Assembly (NCBI GenBank): GCA_964019415.1
Contig: OZ025869.1
Span: forward strand, 9,663,714-9,727,713
Direction of reading: 5' to 3'
DNA length: 64,000 nucleotides
From: Ianthella basta
Lineage: Eukaryota > Porifera > Demospongiae > Verongiida > Ianthellidae
Position numbers and translations under genes: made by a program
Notes under the pieces: generated by a model
What the model was told of the DNA's origin: nothing
Databases searched by the model: none
The model's input: only the letters and a program-made list of their open reading frames with translations
Part shown: one piece after another, positions 12,112 through 24,466 of the stretch
Position numbering within the stretch: position 1 is the first letter of the stretch
Layout: every line of letters begins with the position of its first letter

Positions 12112-13440
12112 TGTAGCCTCTCAGAACGTTTTGAGCAATGTTTTATACTCTGCACTATTGAACCTTCTGAAAATATGAACAAGTGTTTATAGAAAGTGCT
12201 TACACAGCTCCAAACACCCCTGTGAACCCCACTTAGCATTTGTGAGAGTCGCCAGTAGAATTTGCACCTTGCTGCATTTGGCCAATTTTGACATTCATCA
12301 TTTCGATAATCACAAATGCCTTTAAAAGTCCAGCAAGTGGATCCATACATCTGTCGGTGAGAAATCATTAAATCAGGTGAATCGAGCCCCCTTGCCATGT
12401 CCAATGCAAGTATTCTTGCTGCAGTCTACTTCTATGCCAGTAAGGTCATGCAACAGATGGCTGGCTTATATGCTAAACATAATGTGCATTGGTTCACAAT
12501 AATCATGTAAGGCATGCATAAGTGCATATGTATTCTCTGATAATAAGTGCTGATGCACATAACAAGACAGGTCAATGATAGTTAAGGAAGAAGTAGTTAA
12601 TGTATGCACTCATGTTCTGTGTCAATGAGAGAGAGTTTGACAATTGCAAATATTGCAACAGAGTTTGTTTATTGCTTCAAGTTCAAGGGAGGCTCCTGTG
12701 CCATGTAGGCTACACCTTGTCTGCCTAACACCTGGTTGGACTTACTTCATAGTATGCACCCAAAGAGGGCATTTCTGATGCCAGTGTTCCAACGACTGTC
12801 CTTTTCAATGCCAGTGAGTCACACAACAGAAGGCAGACTCTCAGGCTGCACCTTGGCTGCCTAGCATCTGATGCACCTCCTGTGTACCAGATTCTAGCCA
12901 GGCAAGGTGCAGCTGGGTGCCTGGTGAGCATCTGATGCCCAGGAGCACAGGTGTCATGCTCCTGGTCCATAGAGGTACTTGCTACAGAGTAGGCTCCTGT
13001 ATTTATTTGCACTTGGGATGGACCTTGAGTGTATTAGTTGACGATATTCAGGAGCAGAGTACTAGGCTGCAATATTGCTGGACCAGGTCTCAGAACGATC
13101 CTGCATAGTTGCAACAACACCTAAACCTCAATTATGCGGGACCCTCTGTGTCCAGTGCCACACTACCTGGATCTTGGCTTGTGTGCACAGGTTTTTGAAC
13201 AACGTTTTACACAATGGTCTTCCTTTTGCTGTGCATTGATGGTCTGACATGTGAAGGAGCTGTAATCCTGCTCTCAGCATTGCAGTATAGGACTGTACCC
13301 AGAAATCCGTATACTTCCTCTGTAGATCCAAGATGGCTATCTGTCGGTTAAAGGATTTTTGCCATGCGCTCCTTGGCAGCAGCTTTAATCTAGCATGCCA
13401 ACCCCTAAGCTACGTTTGGTGTAGCTGACAAACACTGAGA
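12112..13440. other. No gene seen; possible ROCO intron
   Basis: After the ROCO donor site I see no convincing exon. Two loosely similar stretches around 12660-12760 and 12770-12930 share CCTTGTCTGCCTAACACC-like and AATGCCAGTRAGTCA-like phrases and may be an old duplication. Confidence 0.4.
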
Positions 13441-13456
13441 AAGATTGGTGGTTTTA

Positions 13457-13700
13457 GATGCTGCCACAGGCAGCCCCTCTATATTGTTTTCAATTTGAGA
13501 TTTTGTTGTATGGCTTCATGTTACGAATATATATATACTACATGAACCTACAGTTGTACTCCAATACTTACTTTATATTGAATGTATTGGGTGAAGTATT
13601 GGTTATAGGAATTTATATTGTATGCCATTTCATTCGGCCTTAAGTGGACCGTGTGTAAGACCAAGAGACTTTCAAAACCGGCTTCCAAACGTCGTAGTGA
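13457..13700 (+). mobile_element. Left end of a family A hairpin element
   Basis: The stem GCTGCC, loop ACA, GGCAGC (13460-13474) is followed by CCCTCTATATTGTTTTC and GTATGGCTTCATGTTACG, closely matching the left end at 3399. The match goes on to CCGGCTTCCAAACGTCGT near 13680 (compare 3640). The 5' GGGG of the stem has decayed to AGAT. I found no right end carrying the same stem sequence downstream. Confidence 0.6.
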
Positions 13701-15100
13701 ACTTTGGACATCCTCTTCCACCACTACTCCTGGAACAGACTATAGCACTTTTGGTCAACAGGCACAGAGACAGCTTCAGGACAGTGCCCAATAGATCATT
13801 GACTTATCCCTGCGTCTTCTTTGACAATGGCAGCCTGCCGCAGTGGCCTTCACTCTGCTGCCTGAAACACATGACTGGATTAACATAAAAACTGATAAGT
13901 GCCATGATTTGTACACGCTAGCTAGTGTTGAAAAGCTTAGCATGCATAGTTGCTCTTCTAATAATTATTTATTAAGCATTTATAAATATTATGAATGCTC
14001 TCAGAACCTTGCCCACGCATGCTGCACTGTAGCACTGTAGCTGTCTGGCGACTGTGGGTTCCTTGGTACATTATGTTTCTGTAAGCAGTCATGTGCCTGT
14101 CTGGACTGGAGCTTTCTCTGTGCATGTGTGTGCGTGTGTGCATGTGTATGTGAGTGTACATGTTTAAATTACATTTGTGTGTGTCTGTCTGTGTGTGTGC
14201 GCGTGCGTGTGTGTGTGTGTGTGTGTTCATGCGTGTGTGTGTGTGAGTGTGAGTGTGATGTTTGTGTGTGTGTGTACATGTGTGTGCGACCGCAGCAAAC
14301 AAGATGGTGATGAAAGTTGTTGTTCGCAAGCTATAAGTCTTTTCTCAGAGCCAAATGGCCAGCCAAAAGAAAGAATTACTTGACACAGCTAAACAACAAG
14401 AATAAGCAACGGTACTGTGTCTTCTGAAGCCTCTGCATGCAGATTTTGGGCTCAAGCTACTCGAGAAAGACAGTACATAAGTTTGTGTGTCTTTGACAGA
14501 TATTTGTGCACCTCGGGCATGGGCAGGAGACCAGAAGAAGTTGTCAATAGAGGCTCTGTCACTGATTCAGGTGTTCTGAAGTTGATGTTTCCACTGAAGT
14601 CTTGTACTCTGATAAATATACCCATAGTTAACACCAATTGTCAGGATGCATAAAGTTGTCATCCCTGCTTATCCGCATAATAACTTATGATGACTTTATG
14701 CGTCATCTGCAGCTAAAGGGTTAAATGCACTCCTGTGCTAGCGAGGGAAAACAAATTGGCTGACAGGTGCACTAGTAGCATTGAAGTGAATTCTGTAGCT
14801 TTGCGAAGAGGCTGTTTTACTAAAAAGCGCTTGTTTTAATTGAATCTTTTGCAGCACTGAGGCGATCCATAGGTCTTCTTGTCCGATTTGTTACAGTATG
14901 GAAAAGTTGAACGCAAACACACATACACACACACCAACTACTGTAACCTTGCTGAGGGTTAATCAGACTTTTCTGGTCCCTACATTCAAGGATGATGATA
15001 TTCAGTGCTATGTTCTTGCATGTAGGGACCACGGTTAATGCTCCACTGTGTAACAGCCTTCACCTGTTTCTGTCCTTTTTATGCCATTCCTACATCCTTC
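13700..15100. other. No gene seen; GT microsatellite inside
   Basis: This stretch has no recognisable coding region. A (GT)n-rich tract covers about 14115-14290. An imperfect stem of GCATAAAGT against ACTTTATGC lies at 14645-14705. Confidence 0.5.
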
Positions 15101-15182
15101 TTATTGGGGCGCCGAAGGCGCCCCTATATTGTTTTCAGATTTAGGTCTTCGTATGGCTTCATGTTCGTATATATATATATAT

Positions 15183-16889
15183 ATTGCAGCCACCACCACC
15201 TGTGCCAGTAGAGTACCTGTGCTAGTTGGTCATAGAAAAAAAGCACCACCAGTGCAAGTTACAGTAGCCACCACCACATGTGTCAGTAGAGTATCTGCGC
15301 TAGTTGGTCATAGAAAAAGACCACCAGTGCAAGTTACAGTGGCACCAGCACCATTCGCACCACCACATGTGCCAGAAAGTATATGCGCTCAATGGCTGAA
15401 GAAAAAGACCACCAGCGCAAGTTACAGCCGGTCAGAACCTGCACCGCCGCCATTGGAGTGCACGCTGCAGCAAGCAAATGTAAGCTTGCCTAAGGGCATG
15501 CCATTGAATTGGGGTGCATGGGAAGAAATTCAATGGCATGCCCTTAGGCAAGTTACATTTGCTTGCTGCAGCGTGCACTCCAATGGCGGCGGTGCAGGTT
15601 CTGACCGGCTGTAACTTGCGCTGGTGGTCTTTTTCTTCAGCCATTGAGCGCATATACTTTCTGGCACATGTGGTGGTGCGAATGGTGCTGGTGCCACTGT
15701 AACTTGCACTGGTGGTCTTTTTCTATGACCAACTAGCGCAGATACTCTACTGACACATGTGGTGGTGGCTACTGTAACTTGCACTGGTGGTGCTTTTTTT
15801 CTATGACCAACTAGCACAGGTACTCTACTGGCACAGGTGGCGGTGGCTGCGATATTGTAACTTGCACTGTGTGGTGGTGGTGGTGGTGTTTTTTCTAGAG
15901 CAATGGCGGATATACTGAATGCATGCATTGTACTGGCACCATGTGGTGGTGGTGGTGGTGGTGGTCATTTTCATCTAGGAATGCATGTGGTGGCCGTAAT
16001 ATTGTAACTTGCACTGTGTGGAGGTGGTAGTAGTATGTGGTAACAGCGCCTGATGTGGTGGTCTGTTTCCTTGCAGCTCTAGCGCATAATATTATACTGG
16101 TGTGCTCATTGCAACTTCCACTGTGGTGGTGGTGATGGCGGTTGTATTTATCTATGTGGTGGTGTAGTAGCTGGATATTATGGCTGGATAGTTGTGAGCA
16201 AGTGTACATGCTGGTGCTGCTCTGCTCCAGCATAGCGGCAAATGCCTACAAATTGGTGTCAAAATGTGATTGTTCAAAACATAGCCTCCATTTTGTGACT
16301 AATTAAGCAATACTGCTAATGACATGAGGAAATTGGTCATCTAACTACATCCACTTAGTATCATGACTTAGCAGGGCTGGGTTGGTAAGATATGCAATGA
16401 ACCTCATTTTCCTCGGCCATTTTGCAACAAATTAAGAAATCCTGCTAATGACATGAACAGTTGGATTATCTGGCTAGGTCCACCAAGTGTCATGACTGAG
16501 CGGGCTGGGCTGGTTAAATACATCATACACCTCACATATGTCAGCCATTTTGAGACTAATTAAGAAATCCCGCTAATAACATAGGAAGGTGGACCACTTG
16601 GATGTGTCCACCAAGTTTCACGTCTCAACGAGCCCAGTTGCATTAATATACAAGATAACACTATGCATCAATATAAATGCACCATACATTAAGTGTTATG
16701 CTATGAACATTTATATTAGAATTTTGCGGGCTGCTTGTAGAAGAACGAAGGCCTAATTAAAAATTCTGCCTCATTTAAAAGTCTTAAAATCTCCCATACT
16801 TCAAAGGCACACCTATCACATGTTCATGAGGGGTGCCTAACCCCCCGGGAATTATATTATATTATATTATATTATATTATATTATATTA
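15183..16889. mobile_element. Foldback unit 1
   Basis: Two near-perfect inverted arms of about 328 bp (15183-15510 and 15527-15855) face each other across a 16-bp spacer. Each arm carries repeated modules containing TGTAACTTGCACTG or its complement, spaced about 70-140 bp. After the right arm come more single modules (15858-16230), a degenerate 128-bp triplet (from 16288) and a (TATAT)-type tail at about 16850-16889. Apparent His- or Pro-rich frames here come from CCACCA/TGGTGG runs and I do not regard them as coding. Confidence 0.85.
16288..16665. repeat. Degenerate tandem triplet, period 128-129 bp
   Basis: CCATTTTG starts at 16288, 16417 and 16545. It is followed each time by ACTAATTAAG-like, CTGCTAATGACATG-like and TCATGACTNAGC-like phrases. 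The same three-repeat block sits at equivalent positions in the other foldback units (near 18298, 20142 and 37378). The three repeats in a block are far more diverged than the blocks are from each other, so the triplication is older than the spread of the unit. Confidence 0.8.
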
Positions 16890-18955
16890 ACACCACCACA
16901 TAGATAAATACAACCGCCATCACCACCACCACAGTGGAAGTTGCAATGAGCACACCAGTATAATATTATGTGCTAGAGCTGCAAGAAAACAGACCACCAC
17001 ATCAGGCGCTGCTACTATATACTACTACTACCACCACCACACAGTGCAAGTTACAATATTACGGCCACCACATGCATTCCTAAATGAAAATGACCACCAC
17101 CACCACCACATGGTGCCAGTACAATGGATGCATTCAGTATATGTGCCATTGCTCTAGAAAAAACACCGCCACCACCACCACACAGTGCAAGTTACAATAT
17201 CGCAGCCACCACCACCTGTGCCAGTAAAGTATCTGTGCTAGTTGGTCATAGAGAAAAAGACCACCAGTGCAAGTTACAGTAGCCACCACCACATGTGCCA
17301 GTAGAGTATCTGCACTAGTTGGTCATAGAAAAAGACCACCAGTGCAAGTTACAGTGGCACCAGCACCATTCGCACCACCACATGTGCCAGAAAGTGAATG
17401 CGCTCAATGGCTGAAGAAAAAGACCACCAGCGCAAGTTACAGCCGGTCAGAACCTGCACCGCCGCCATTGGAGTGCACGCTGCAGCAAGCAAAAGTAAGC
17501 TTGCCTAAGGGCATGCCATTGAATTGGGGTGCATGGGAAGAAATTCAATGGCATGCCCTTAGGCAAGTTACAATTGCTTGCTGCAGCGTGCACTCCAATG
17601 GCGGCGGTGCAGGTTCTGACCAGCTGTAACTTGCGCTGGTGGTCTTTTTCTTCAGCCATTGAGCGCATTCACTTTCTGGCACATGTGGTGGTGCGAATGG
17701 TGCTGGTGCCACTGTAACTTGCACTGGTGGTCTTTTTCTATGACCAACTAGTGCAGATACTCTACTGGCACATGTGGTGGTGGCTACTGTAACTTGCACT
17801 GGTGGTCTTTTTCTCTATGACCAACTAGCACAGATACTTTACTGGCACAGGTGGTGGTGGCTGCGATATTGTAACTTGCACTGTGTGGTGGTGGTGGCGG
17901 TGTTTTTTCTAGAGCAATGGCACATATACTGAATGCATCCATTGTACTGGCACCATGTGGTGGTGGTGGTGGTCATTTTCATTTAGGAATGCATGTGGTG
18001 GCCGTAATATTGTAACTTGCACTGTGTGGTGGTGGTAGTAGTAGTATATAGTAGCAGCGCCTGATGTGGTGGTCTGTTTTCTTGCAGCTCTAGCACATAA
18101 TATTATACTGGTGTGCTCATTGCAACTTCCACTGTGGTGGTGGTGATGGCGGTTGTATTTATCTATGTGGTGGTGTAGTAGCTGGATATTGTGGCTGGAT
18201 AGTTGTGAGCAAGTGTACATGTTGGTGCTGCTCTGCTCCAGCATAGCGGCAAATGCCTACAAATTGGTTTCAAAATGTGATTGTTCAAAACATCGCCTCC
18301 ATTTTGTGACTAATTAAGCAATACTGCTAATGACATGAGGAAATTGGTCATCTAACTTCATCCACTTAGTATCATGACTTAGCAGGGCTGGGTTGGTAAG
18401 ATATGCAATGAACCTCATTTTCCTCGGCCATTTTGCCACTAATTAAGAAATCCTGCTAATGACATGAACAGTTGCATTATCTGGCTAGGTCCATCAAGTG
18501 TCATGACTGAGCGGGCCGGGCTGGTTGAATACATCATACACATCACATATGTCGGCCATTTTGAGACTAATTAAGAAATCCCGCTAATAACATAGGAAGG
18601 TGGACCACTTGGATGTGTCCACCAAGTTTCACGTCTCAACGAGCCAAGTTGCATTCATATACAAGATACCACTATGCATCAATATAAATGCACCATACAT
18701 TAAGTGTTATGCTATGCACATTTATATTAGGATTTGGCGGGCTGCTTGTAGAAGAACGAAGACCTAATTAAAAATTCTGCCTCATTTAAAAGTCTTAAAA
18801 TCTCCCATACTTCAAAGGCACACCTATCACATGTTCGTGAGGGGTGCCTAACCCCCCGGGAATTATATTATATTATATTATATTTTATATTATATTATAT
18901 TATATTATATTATATTATATTATATTATATTATATTATATTATATTATTTACTTT
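16889..18955. mobile_element. Foldback unit 2, longest arms
   Basis: The inverted arms run about 16890-17525 and 17542-18177, roughly 635 bp each and nearly identical, with a 16-bp spacer (GGGGTGCATGGGAAGA). The right flank (18178-18880) repeats the unit 1 flank, including the 128-bp triplet. It ends in a long (ATATT)n tract at about 18863-18947. The arms are twice as long as in unit 1 because they also include the modules that unit 1 has on its right side only. Confidence 0.87.
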
Positions 18956-18959
18956 AGAT

Positions 18960-20757
18960 TAGTGGTGTATATTGTAACTTGCACTGTATCCACACAGTGC
19001 AAGTTACAATATTGCAGCCACCACCACCTGTGCCAGTAGAGTATCTGTGCTAGTTGGTCATAGAAAAAGACCACCACCAGTGCAAGTTACAGTAGCCACC
19101 ACCACATGTGTCAGTAGAGTGTCTGCGCTAGCTTGTCATGGAAAAAGAACACCAGTGCAAGTTACAGTAGCCACCACCACATGTGCCAGTAGAATATCTG
19201 CGCTAGTTGGTAATTGAAAAAGACCACCAGTGCAAGTTACAGTGGCTCCGGGCCAGCACATGCAAGTTACAGCTGGTCAGAACCTGCACTGCTGCCATTG
19301 TAATGCACGCTGCAGCAAGCAATTGTAAGCTTGCCTAAGGGCATGCCATTGAATTGAGGGTGCATGGGAAGAAATTCAATGGCATGCCCTTAGGCAAGTT
19401 ACAATTGCTTGCTGCAGCGTGCATTACAATGGCAGCAGTGCAGGTTCTGACCAGCTGTAACTTGCATGTGCTGGCCCGGAGCCACTGTAACTTGCACTGG
19501 TGGTCTTTTTCAATTACCAACTAGCGCAGATATTCTACTGGCACATGTGGTGGTGGCTACTGTAACTTGCACTGGTGTTCTTTTTCCATGACAAGCTAGC
19601 GCAGACACTCTACTGACACATGTGGTGGTGGCTACTGTAACTTGCACTGGTGGTGGTCTTTTTCTATGACCAACTAGCACAGATACTCTACTGGCACAGG
19701 TGGTGGTGGCTGCAATATTGTAACTTGCACTGTGTGGTGGTGGTGGTGGTGTTTTTTCTAGAGCAATGGCGCATATACTGAATGCATGCATTGTACTGGC
19801 ACCATGTGGTGGTGGTGGTGGTGGTCATTTTCATCTAGGAATGCATGTGGTGGCCGTAATATTGTAACTTGCACTGTGTGGTGGTGGTGGTAGTAGTATG
19901 TGGTAGCAGCACCTGATGTGGTGGTCTGTTTCCTTGCAGCTCTGGCACATAATATTATACTGGTGTGCTCATTGCAACTTCCGCTGTGGTGGTGATGATG
20001 GCGGTTGTATTTATCTATGTGGTGGTGAATAGCTGGATATTGTGGCTGGATAGTTGTGAGCAAGTGTTGGTGCTGCTCTGCTCCAGCATAGCGGCAAATG
20101 CCTACAAATTGATGTCAAAATGTGATTGTTCAAAACATTGCCTCCATTTTGTGACTAATTAAGCAATACTGCTAATGACATGAGGAAATTGGTCATCTAA
20201 CTTCATCCACTTAGTATCATGACTTAGCAGGGCTGGGTCGGTAAGATATGCAATGAACCTCATTTTTCTCAGCCATTTTGCAACTAATTAAGAAATCCTG
20301 CTAATGACATGAACAGTTGGATTATCTGGCTAGGTCCACCAAGTGTCATGACTGAGCGGGCCGGGCTGGTTGAATACATCATACACCTCACATATGTCGG
20401 CCATTTTGAGACTAATTAAGAAATCCCGCTAATAACATAGGAAGGTGGACCACTTGGATGTGTCCACCAAGTTTCACGTCTCAACGAGCCCAGTTGCATT
20501 AATATACAAGATAACACTATGCATCAATATAAATGCACCATACATTAAGTGTTATGCTATGAACATTTATATTAGAATTTTGCGGGCTGCTTGTAGAAGA
20601 ACGAAGGCCTAATTAAAAATTCTGCCTCATTTAAAAGTCTTAAAATCTCCCATACTTCAAAAGCACACCTATCACATGTTCGTGAGGGGTGCCTAACCCC
20701 CCGGGAATTATATTATATTATATTATATTATATTATATTATATTATATTATATTATT
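18960..20757. mobile_element. Foldback unit 3
   Basis: The inverted arms run about 18993-19355 and 19373-19736. The arm sequence differs from units 1 and 2 in the middle: the segment containing GGCTCCGGGCCAGCACATG replaces the GGCACCAGCACC segment, on both arms alike. The outer tip reads CAGTGCAAGTTACAATATT. The right flank again carries the triplet and a terminal (ATATT)n tract at 20706-20755. Confidence 0.85.
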
Positions 20758-20850
20758 TACTTTAGATTAGTGGTGTATATTGTAACTTGCACTGTATATA
20801 TTATTTACTTTAGATTAGTGGTGTATATTGTAACTTGCACTGTATATATA
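20757..20850. repeat. Two direct copies of a 49-bp foldback tip
   Basis: The phrase TTTACTTTAGATTAGTGG, then TGTATATTGTAACTTGCAC and TGTATAT, occurs twice in a row. A single copy sits at 18950-18990, and a related GTTACTTGCACTGTATAG at 42806-42830. These look like outer ends of the foldback family. Confidence 0.75.
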
Positions 20851-21730
20851 TATTTCTGTCATTTTGCAAATGGCGGCGCTCACGTCGTTCTTTACAAAGC
20901 TTTAAATCCTCTCTAATGACGTTTCGCCGTGTTTGAATCGAACGAAATGTGGTCATAAACATGTGTTAATAGAGTGATACTAATAAAAAGCCTAAGGAAC
21001 GTCTCTTCTGCGAGATACAGCTCCAATTATCACTGACGGACATTGTAAAATGGCCGCGCGCTCGACGCTTTCTGTTTGCTAGGCTCAAAACCATTCTCTT
21101 TAGATTTCGCCGTGTATCCAAAGAACGCAAAGTGTTTCTAGAACATGTTTAAGTAATATTATTGTGGTAGGAAGCTTACTTAACTGTTTTCCTGCGAGGT
21201 ACAGCCCTAAATACAACAGAAGTCTAGTGACCCGTAGGCCAATAATGGAGGACCAGCGAGTCATGACACATAATTATAGCCATGATTCGCTCATATAGTC
21301 ATCATAGGGTAGCCTTTTAGCCAGCACACTCCTCCTCCAGGCACAAAGTAACAATTGCTCATTTAGAATGTCATATAGATCAAAAAGCAGTAGGCAAACA
21401 TTTGACAGTTTGGTCGGGATGCTTTCACTGGATATGACTGGCTGCTCTGGAGACTTGAAACTCTTGCAAACCCAACGGTCTAGTGTGTCTTGATGTATCT
21501 TTCAGGCCAACAACAATACTGTACCCCCAACTATCTGATTTACTGAACGTACATAGGAAAATTGCTAGCAAGTAGTTCGAGGTTCAGGGGCACCCTGGCG
21601 CCCCACGAGTTTTTTAACTCGAAATACTTGTTTTTGTTGAAGCTTTATTATTGTGAGTTTCTGCACTTATTATGGAGCATGAGCTAAAATACATGATTGC
21701 CTTGGCAGCAAATGATACAATAAGCTCAAT

Positions 21731-21753
21731 GGGGGGGGGGGGGGGGGGGGGGG
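21731..21753. repeat. Poly-G tract, 23 bases
   Basis: An uninterrupted run of 23 G. A 20-base G run also occurs at 56342-56361. Runs of this length are prone to miscounting. Confidence 0.9.
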
Positions 21754-22180
21754 CAAGTGTAGCGAGAAACGGCTCACAAATGAATGAAGAAACTTGGACA
21801 AATGTCTGAACAAAAAGAGCTGGGATAGCAGAGCCCCAAAAGCAAGCTTACATTGACTGTGTATAGTACGTTAAGTGCACCGATGAGGCTGTGAGTTAAT
21901 TGCTGAGTGGTAGAGCAAGCCAAAGAATCCCACTTGGGTGCAATGCAGAACATTGGGAAGAGTCTCCGGACACTTTGCACAGCTGCTCACAATGGTGCAG
22001 ACGCTGGTTTTATCTGGTTATATTACATCATTTGATATTGGCGTCAGTCCCCCTTGGCCATGCACTATGACGGGAGTCTTGGGAAGCGCCATCTTCTGTA
22101 ATAAATTATGTCACCTTCTAACCTGCAATATTGTGCAAGAAGTATTCTCCTGGTCCCTTCGGTTCATGCACTATGGCTAT

Positions 22181-22275
22181 CAAAGAAGAAGAAGAAGAAG
22201 AACAATAAGAAGAAGAAGAAGAAGAAGAGGAAGAGGAAGAAGAAGAGGAAGAAGAGGAAGAAGAGGAAGACGAAA
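22181..22275. repeat. GAA/GGA purine microsatellite
   Basis: Imperfect (GAA)n with GAG interruptions, all purine on the plus strand over most of about 90 bases. Frames through it give only Lys/Glu/Arg or Ser runs. Confidence 0.9.
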
Positions 22276-22279
22276 CATG

Positions 22280-24460
22280 GGAATAGTTGAGGGCGCTCTC
22301 TACATGCAGGTGCACTTTCATTCAGAAGCAAGGTTAGCTAGATGCACTTTTCAGTCCCCACTTCTTCATGGGAAGCTTTGTTTGCTGTTTTTTGTTTGTA
22401 TTACAGCGTACAAGCAACCATTGTCATACTACTTTGATGTCTGATAGCAATAATGAACCCATCAAAAGGTTGATAATGATTTTTCCACACCCAAAAGTGT
22501 AGTCAGCATGAGTGGACCTACAAAATACAAAGTCAAGGATGAAGTTTATTAGCAAAAGGCTAAAGTATGCTTTAAATTATGTAAATGGCATGCATAATCA
22601 TTGCACATTTGTTCAAAACATACTAATGTGGAATGCCACTTTTTCTTCTTCAAAGTTGCTGATTTTCACTTACTGTTATGGTATTTTGCACTAAGGTGTG
22701 ATTTCTACTGGCAATGCTCACATTTGCAAATGCATTTCTGGGAATGCACTCCATACATAAGAGTCCAGGTAGCCGGCAGATATTAGCCCGCTTTACTCTT
22801 ACAATCAATCAGTTGCCTGTTCGCTGCTGTCACATACAGTGGTTGGCAAGTGCTTCCTTGCATGTTTCTTAACATTTACAGCTTACTATGTATCACTTAA
22901 CCACACTTGACGGAATATCCCATTAATGTGTGCATTGCTAATTTGTTGTACATAGGCAGTGGATCATGAACAACATACTGGGATAAGGACTGTGCACAAT
23001 TTGCCGAGTTCAGATTCTTATCAGGAAAACACGCCAGAAGAGGCTGGTCCGAGAGAGAGAAGGATTTATCAGGGTAAAGAAGGTTTGTTGATGAGTATGT
23101 AAGGGCAGTTACAGACGTACAGCCAGTATATTGGTATCCCATGTGCGAATGCACATGAGGTTAAGGCATGTGGGGAGTTTAAGATGATAAAGATGACTCC
23201 GTCAGAAAAGTATCCGAAATGTCAGCAGAGTACAAGCAATGTTCTTCAAAATTGTTGTGTGTACCTCTGTCAAACTACTACATATGTAGCAACTTGCAAC
23301 TGGCTAAGGGACATGCCGCAGTAGCTAAATTTTGTATGAATTATGCTGCAACCATAGGGCCCCTTCGCAGAATATGCTATGATCAATTTCCCTTTCATGC
23401 TTGAACTTCATGGTAAGCGTCATATTTCTCAAAGGGTGTGCTATGGAATTGTGGTTTCATAGGTTAGGTTAGGTTAGGTGAGGTAATCGTATTTGAAGTG
23501 GGACAGCTGCTAGCCAGAGGCTACTCCAAAGGTACCCACAAAGTATAAGGAGATAAGGGTGGGATTAGGTAAATGAAAAAGATGGGAAAAGATATGCAGA
23601 GTTAAGTTAGATATATCAGTTAGCTGTTAGGTTGAAAAGAATAAAATTTAATGTTAAACAGTCATCAATACATGCGAAAAGGGCAGATATATGTACGGTA
23701 TGCAACACAGATAACTTATTTCGCAGCCGTCCACGAAGGAAATTGGCAGATGGTCGCTTGGCACATAGCGGGCAGCCGCGCAGCAAATCATGGCTCTTCT
23801 GTGGCGGATGTCTACGATGCCGACGATAACCACCTACTGCCAAAGCTAACGATTTATGCAAGAACGTCTTCACGTTTGGCGAAAGAAAACCCCTTGTAGC
23901 ACAGCGACTGCTGAGCTAGAGTAGTTTGGCCTGCTATCCCCTACTTCGTTCTCCCAGTTGCGTATATCGGGGCACGAAGTAGGGAATAATACTAAGCTTG
24001 TGGTGTTCCCTTGCACAAACATATACTGCCTTTTAGCCTAGATGTGTTTGCATCTTCACACAATTTGGCCATTGTTGATCAGCTTCTGCTTAGCTACCGC
24101 CATTTTCTTTAAACTGTATAAACATTATAGCTAGGGTCGACTCATATGGAGTAACCGTGATTTTCCTTAGGGGTAACTGCATATACCAGCAACGGACAGG
24201 TGCGGATGCCCTGGGAAAAAGTTATCCGTGTCATGTACCGTTTACTGGGTTCATAGGTCATGCACCACACAGTTTACAGAAAGTAGGAATGTCTTTGCAA
24301 ACTTGAACATTGCTTGGTAAGGATCGCCACGCCAAAGCACCTGCAAAGCTTAAAGCTTTTTAGCTAAAGGAAGAACGGGTCACAGGTAGGTTCAGTTGCT
24401 TTGTGGTTGATGCACATGTGTTGTGGTGGGTTCATTGATGTGCTAGGTACAGTGGAGACA
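22280..24460. other. No gene seen
   Basis: No coding homology recognised on either strand. The only local features are four GGTTA units at about 23462-23480 and the phrases CCCCTACTTCG and CGAAGTAGGG (23939-23985), which can form a stem of about 11 bp. Confidence 0.4.
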
Positions 24461-24466
24461 GGGAGT

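Larger units (their letters stand above)
15106..21630 (+). mobile_element. Composite region bounded by matching family A hairpin ends
   Basis: The left end at 15106-15124 is the perfect stem GGGGCGCC, loop GAA, GGCGCCCC, followed by TATATTGTTTTC and GTATGGCTTCATGTTCG as in the other family A left ends. The right end at about 21569-21630 has the outer stem CAAGTAGTTCGAGGTT against AACTCGAAATACTTG, the core GGGG...GGCGCCCC, and the hairpin CGAGTTTTTTAACTCG, identical to the right end at 4462-4477. The 8-bp stem half GGCGCCCC is shared by both ends, whereas copy 1 uses GGCAGCCCC at both of its ends. Inside lie three foldback units and a 20.9-21.6 kb body related to 8.69-9.6 kb. Whether one element captured the foldback units or they inserted later is not decided. 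Confidence 0.5.

Noticed and set aside
12380-12480. Possible ROCO downstream exon after CTTGCTGCAG (12413-12422)
   Set aside because: The acceptor has a poor pyrimidine tract, the frame closes soon and no domain continues.
14640-14715. Imperfect stem around GCATAAAGT as a MITE
   Set aside because: Short pairing only, no borders or second copy seen.
15855-20063. Open frames rich in His, Thr and Ser (HHHHH runs) in the foldback units
   Set aside because: They come from CCACCA or TGGTGG runs in inverted arms, occur on both strands, and show no conserved domain or start.
22181-22290. Lys/Glu-rich or Ser-run open frames
   Set aside because: Produced by the GAA microsatellite.
23460-23482. GGTTA units as an interstitial telomere repeat
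   Set aside because: There are only four units, and they lack the third G of the TTAGGG metazoan repeat; too short to interpret.
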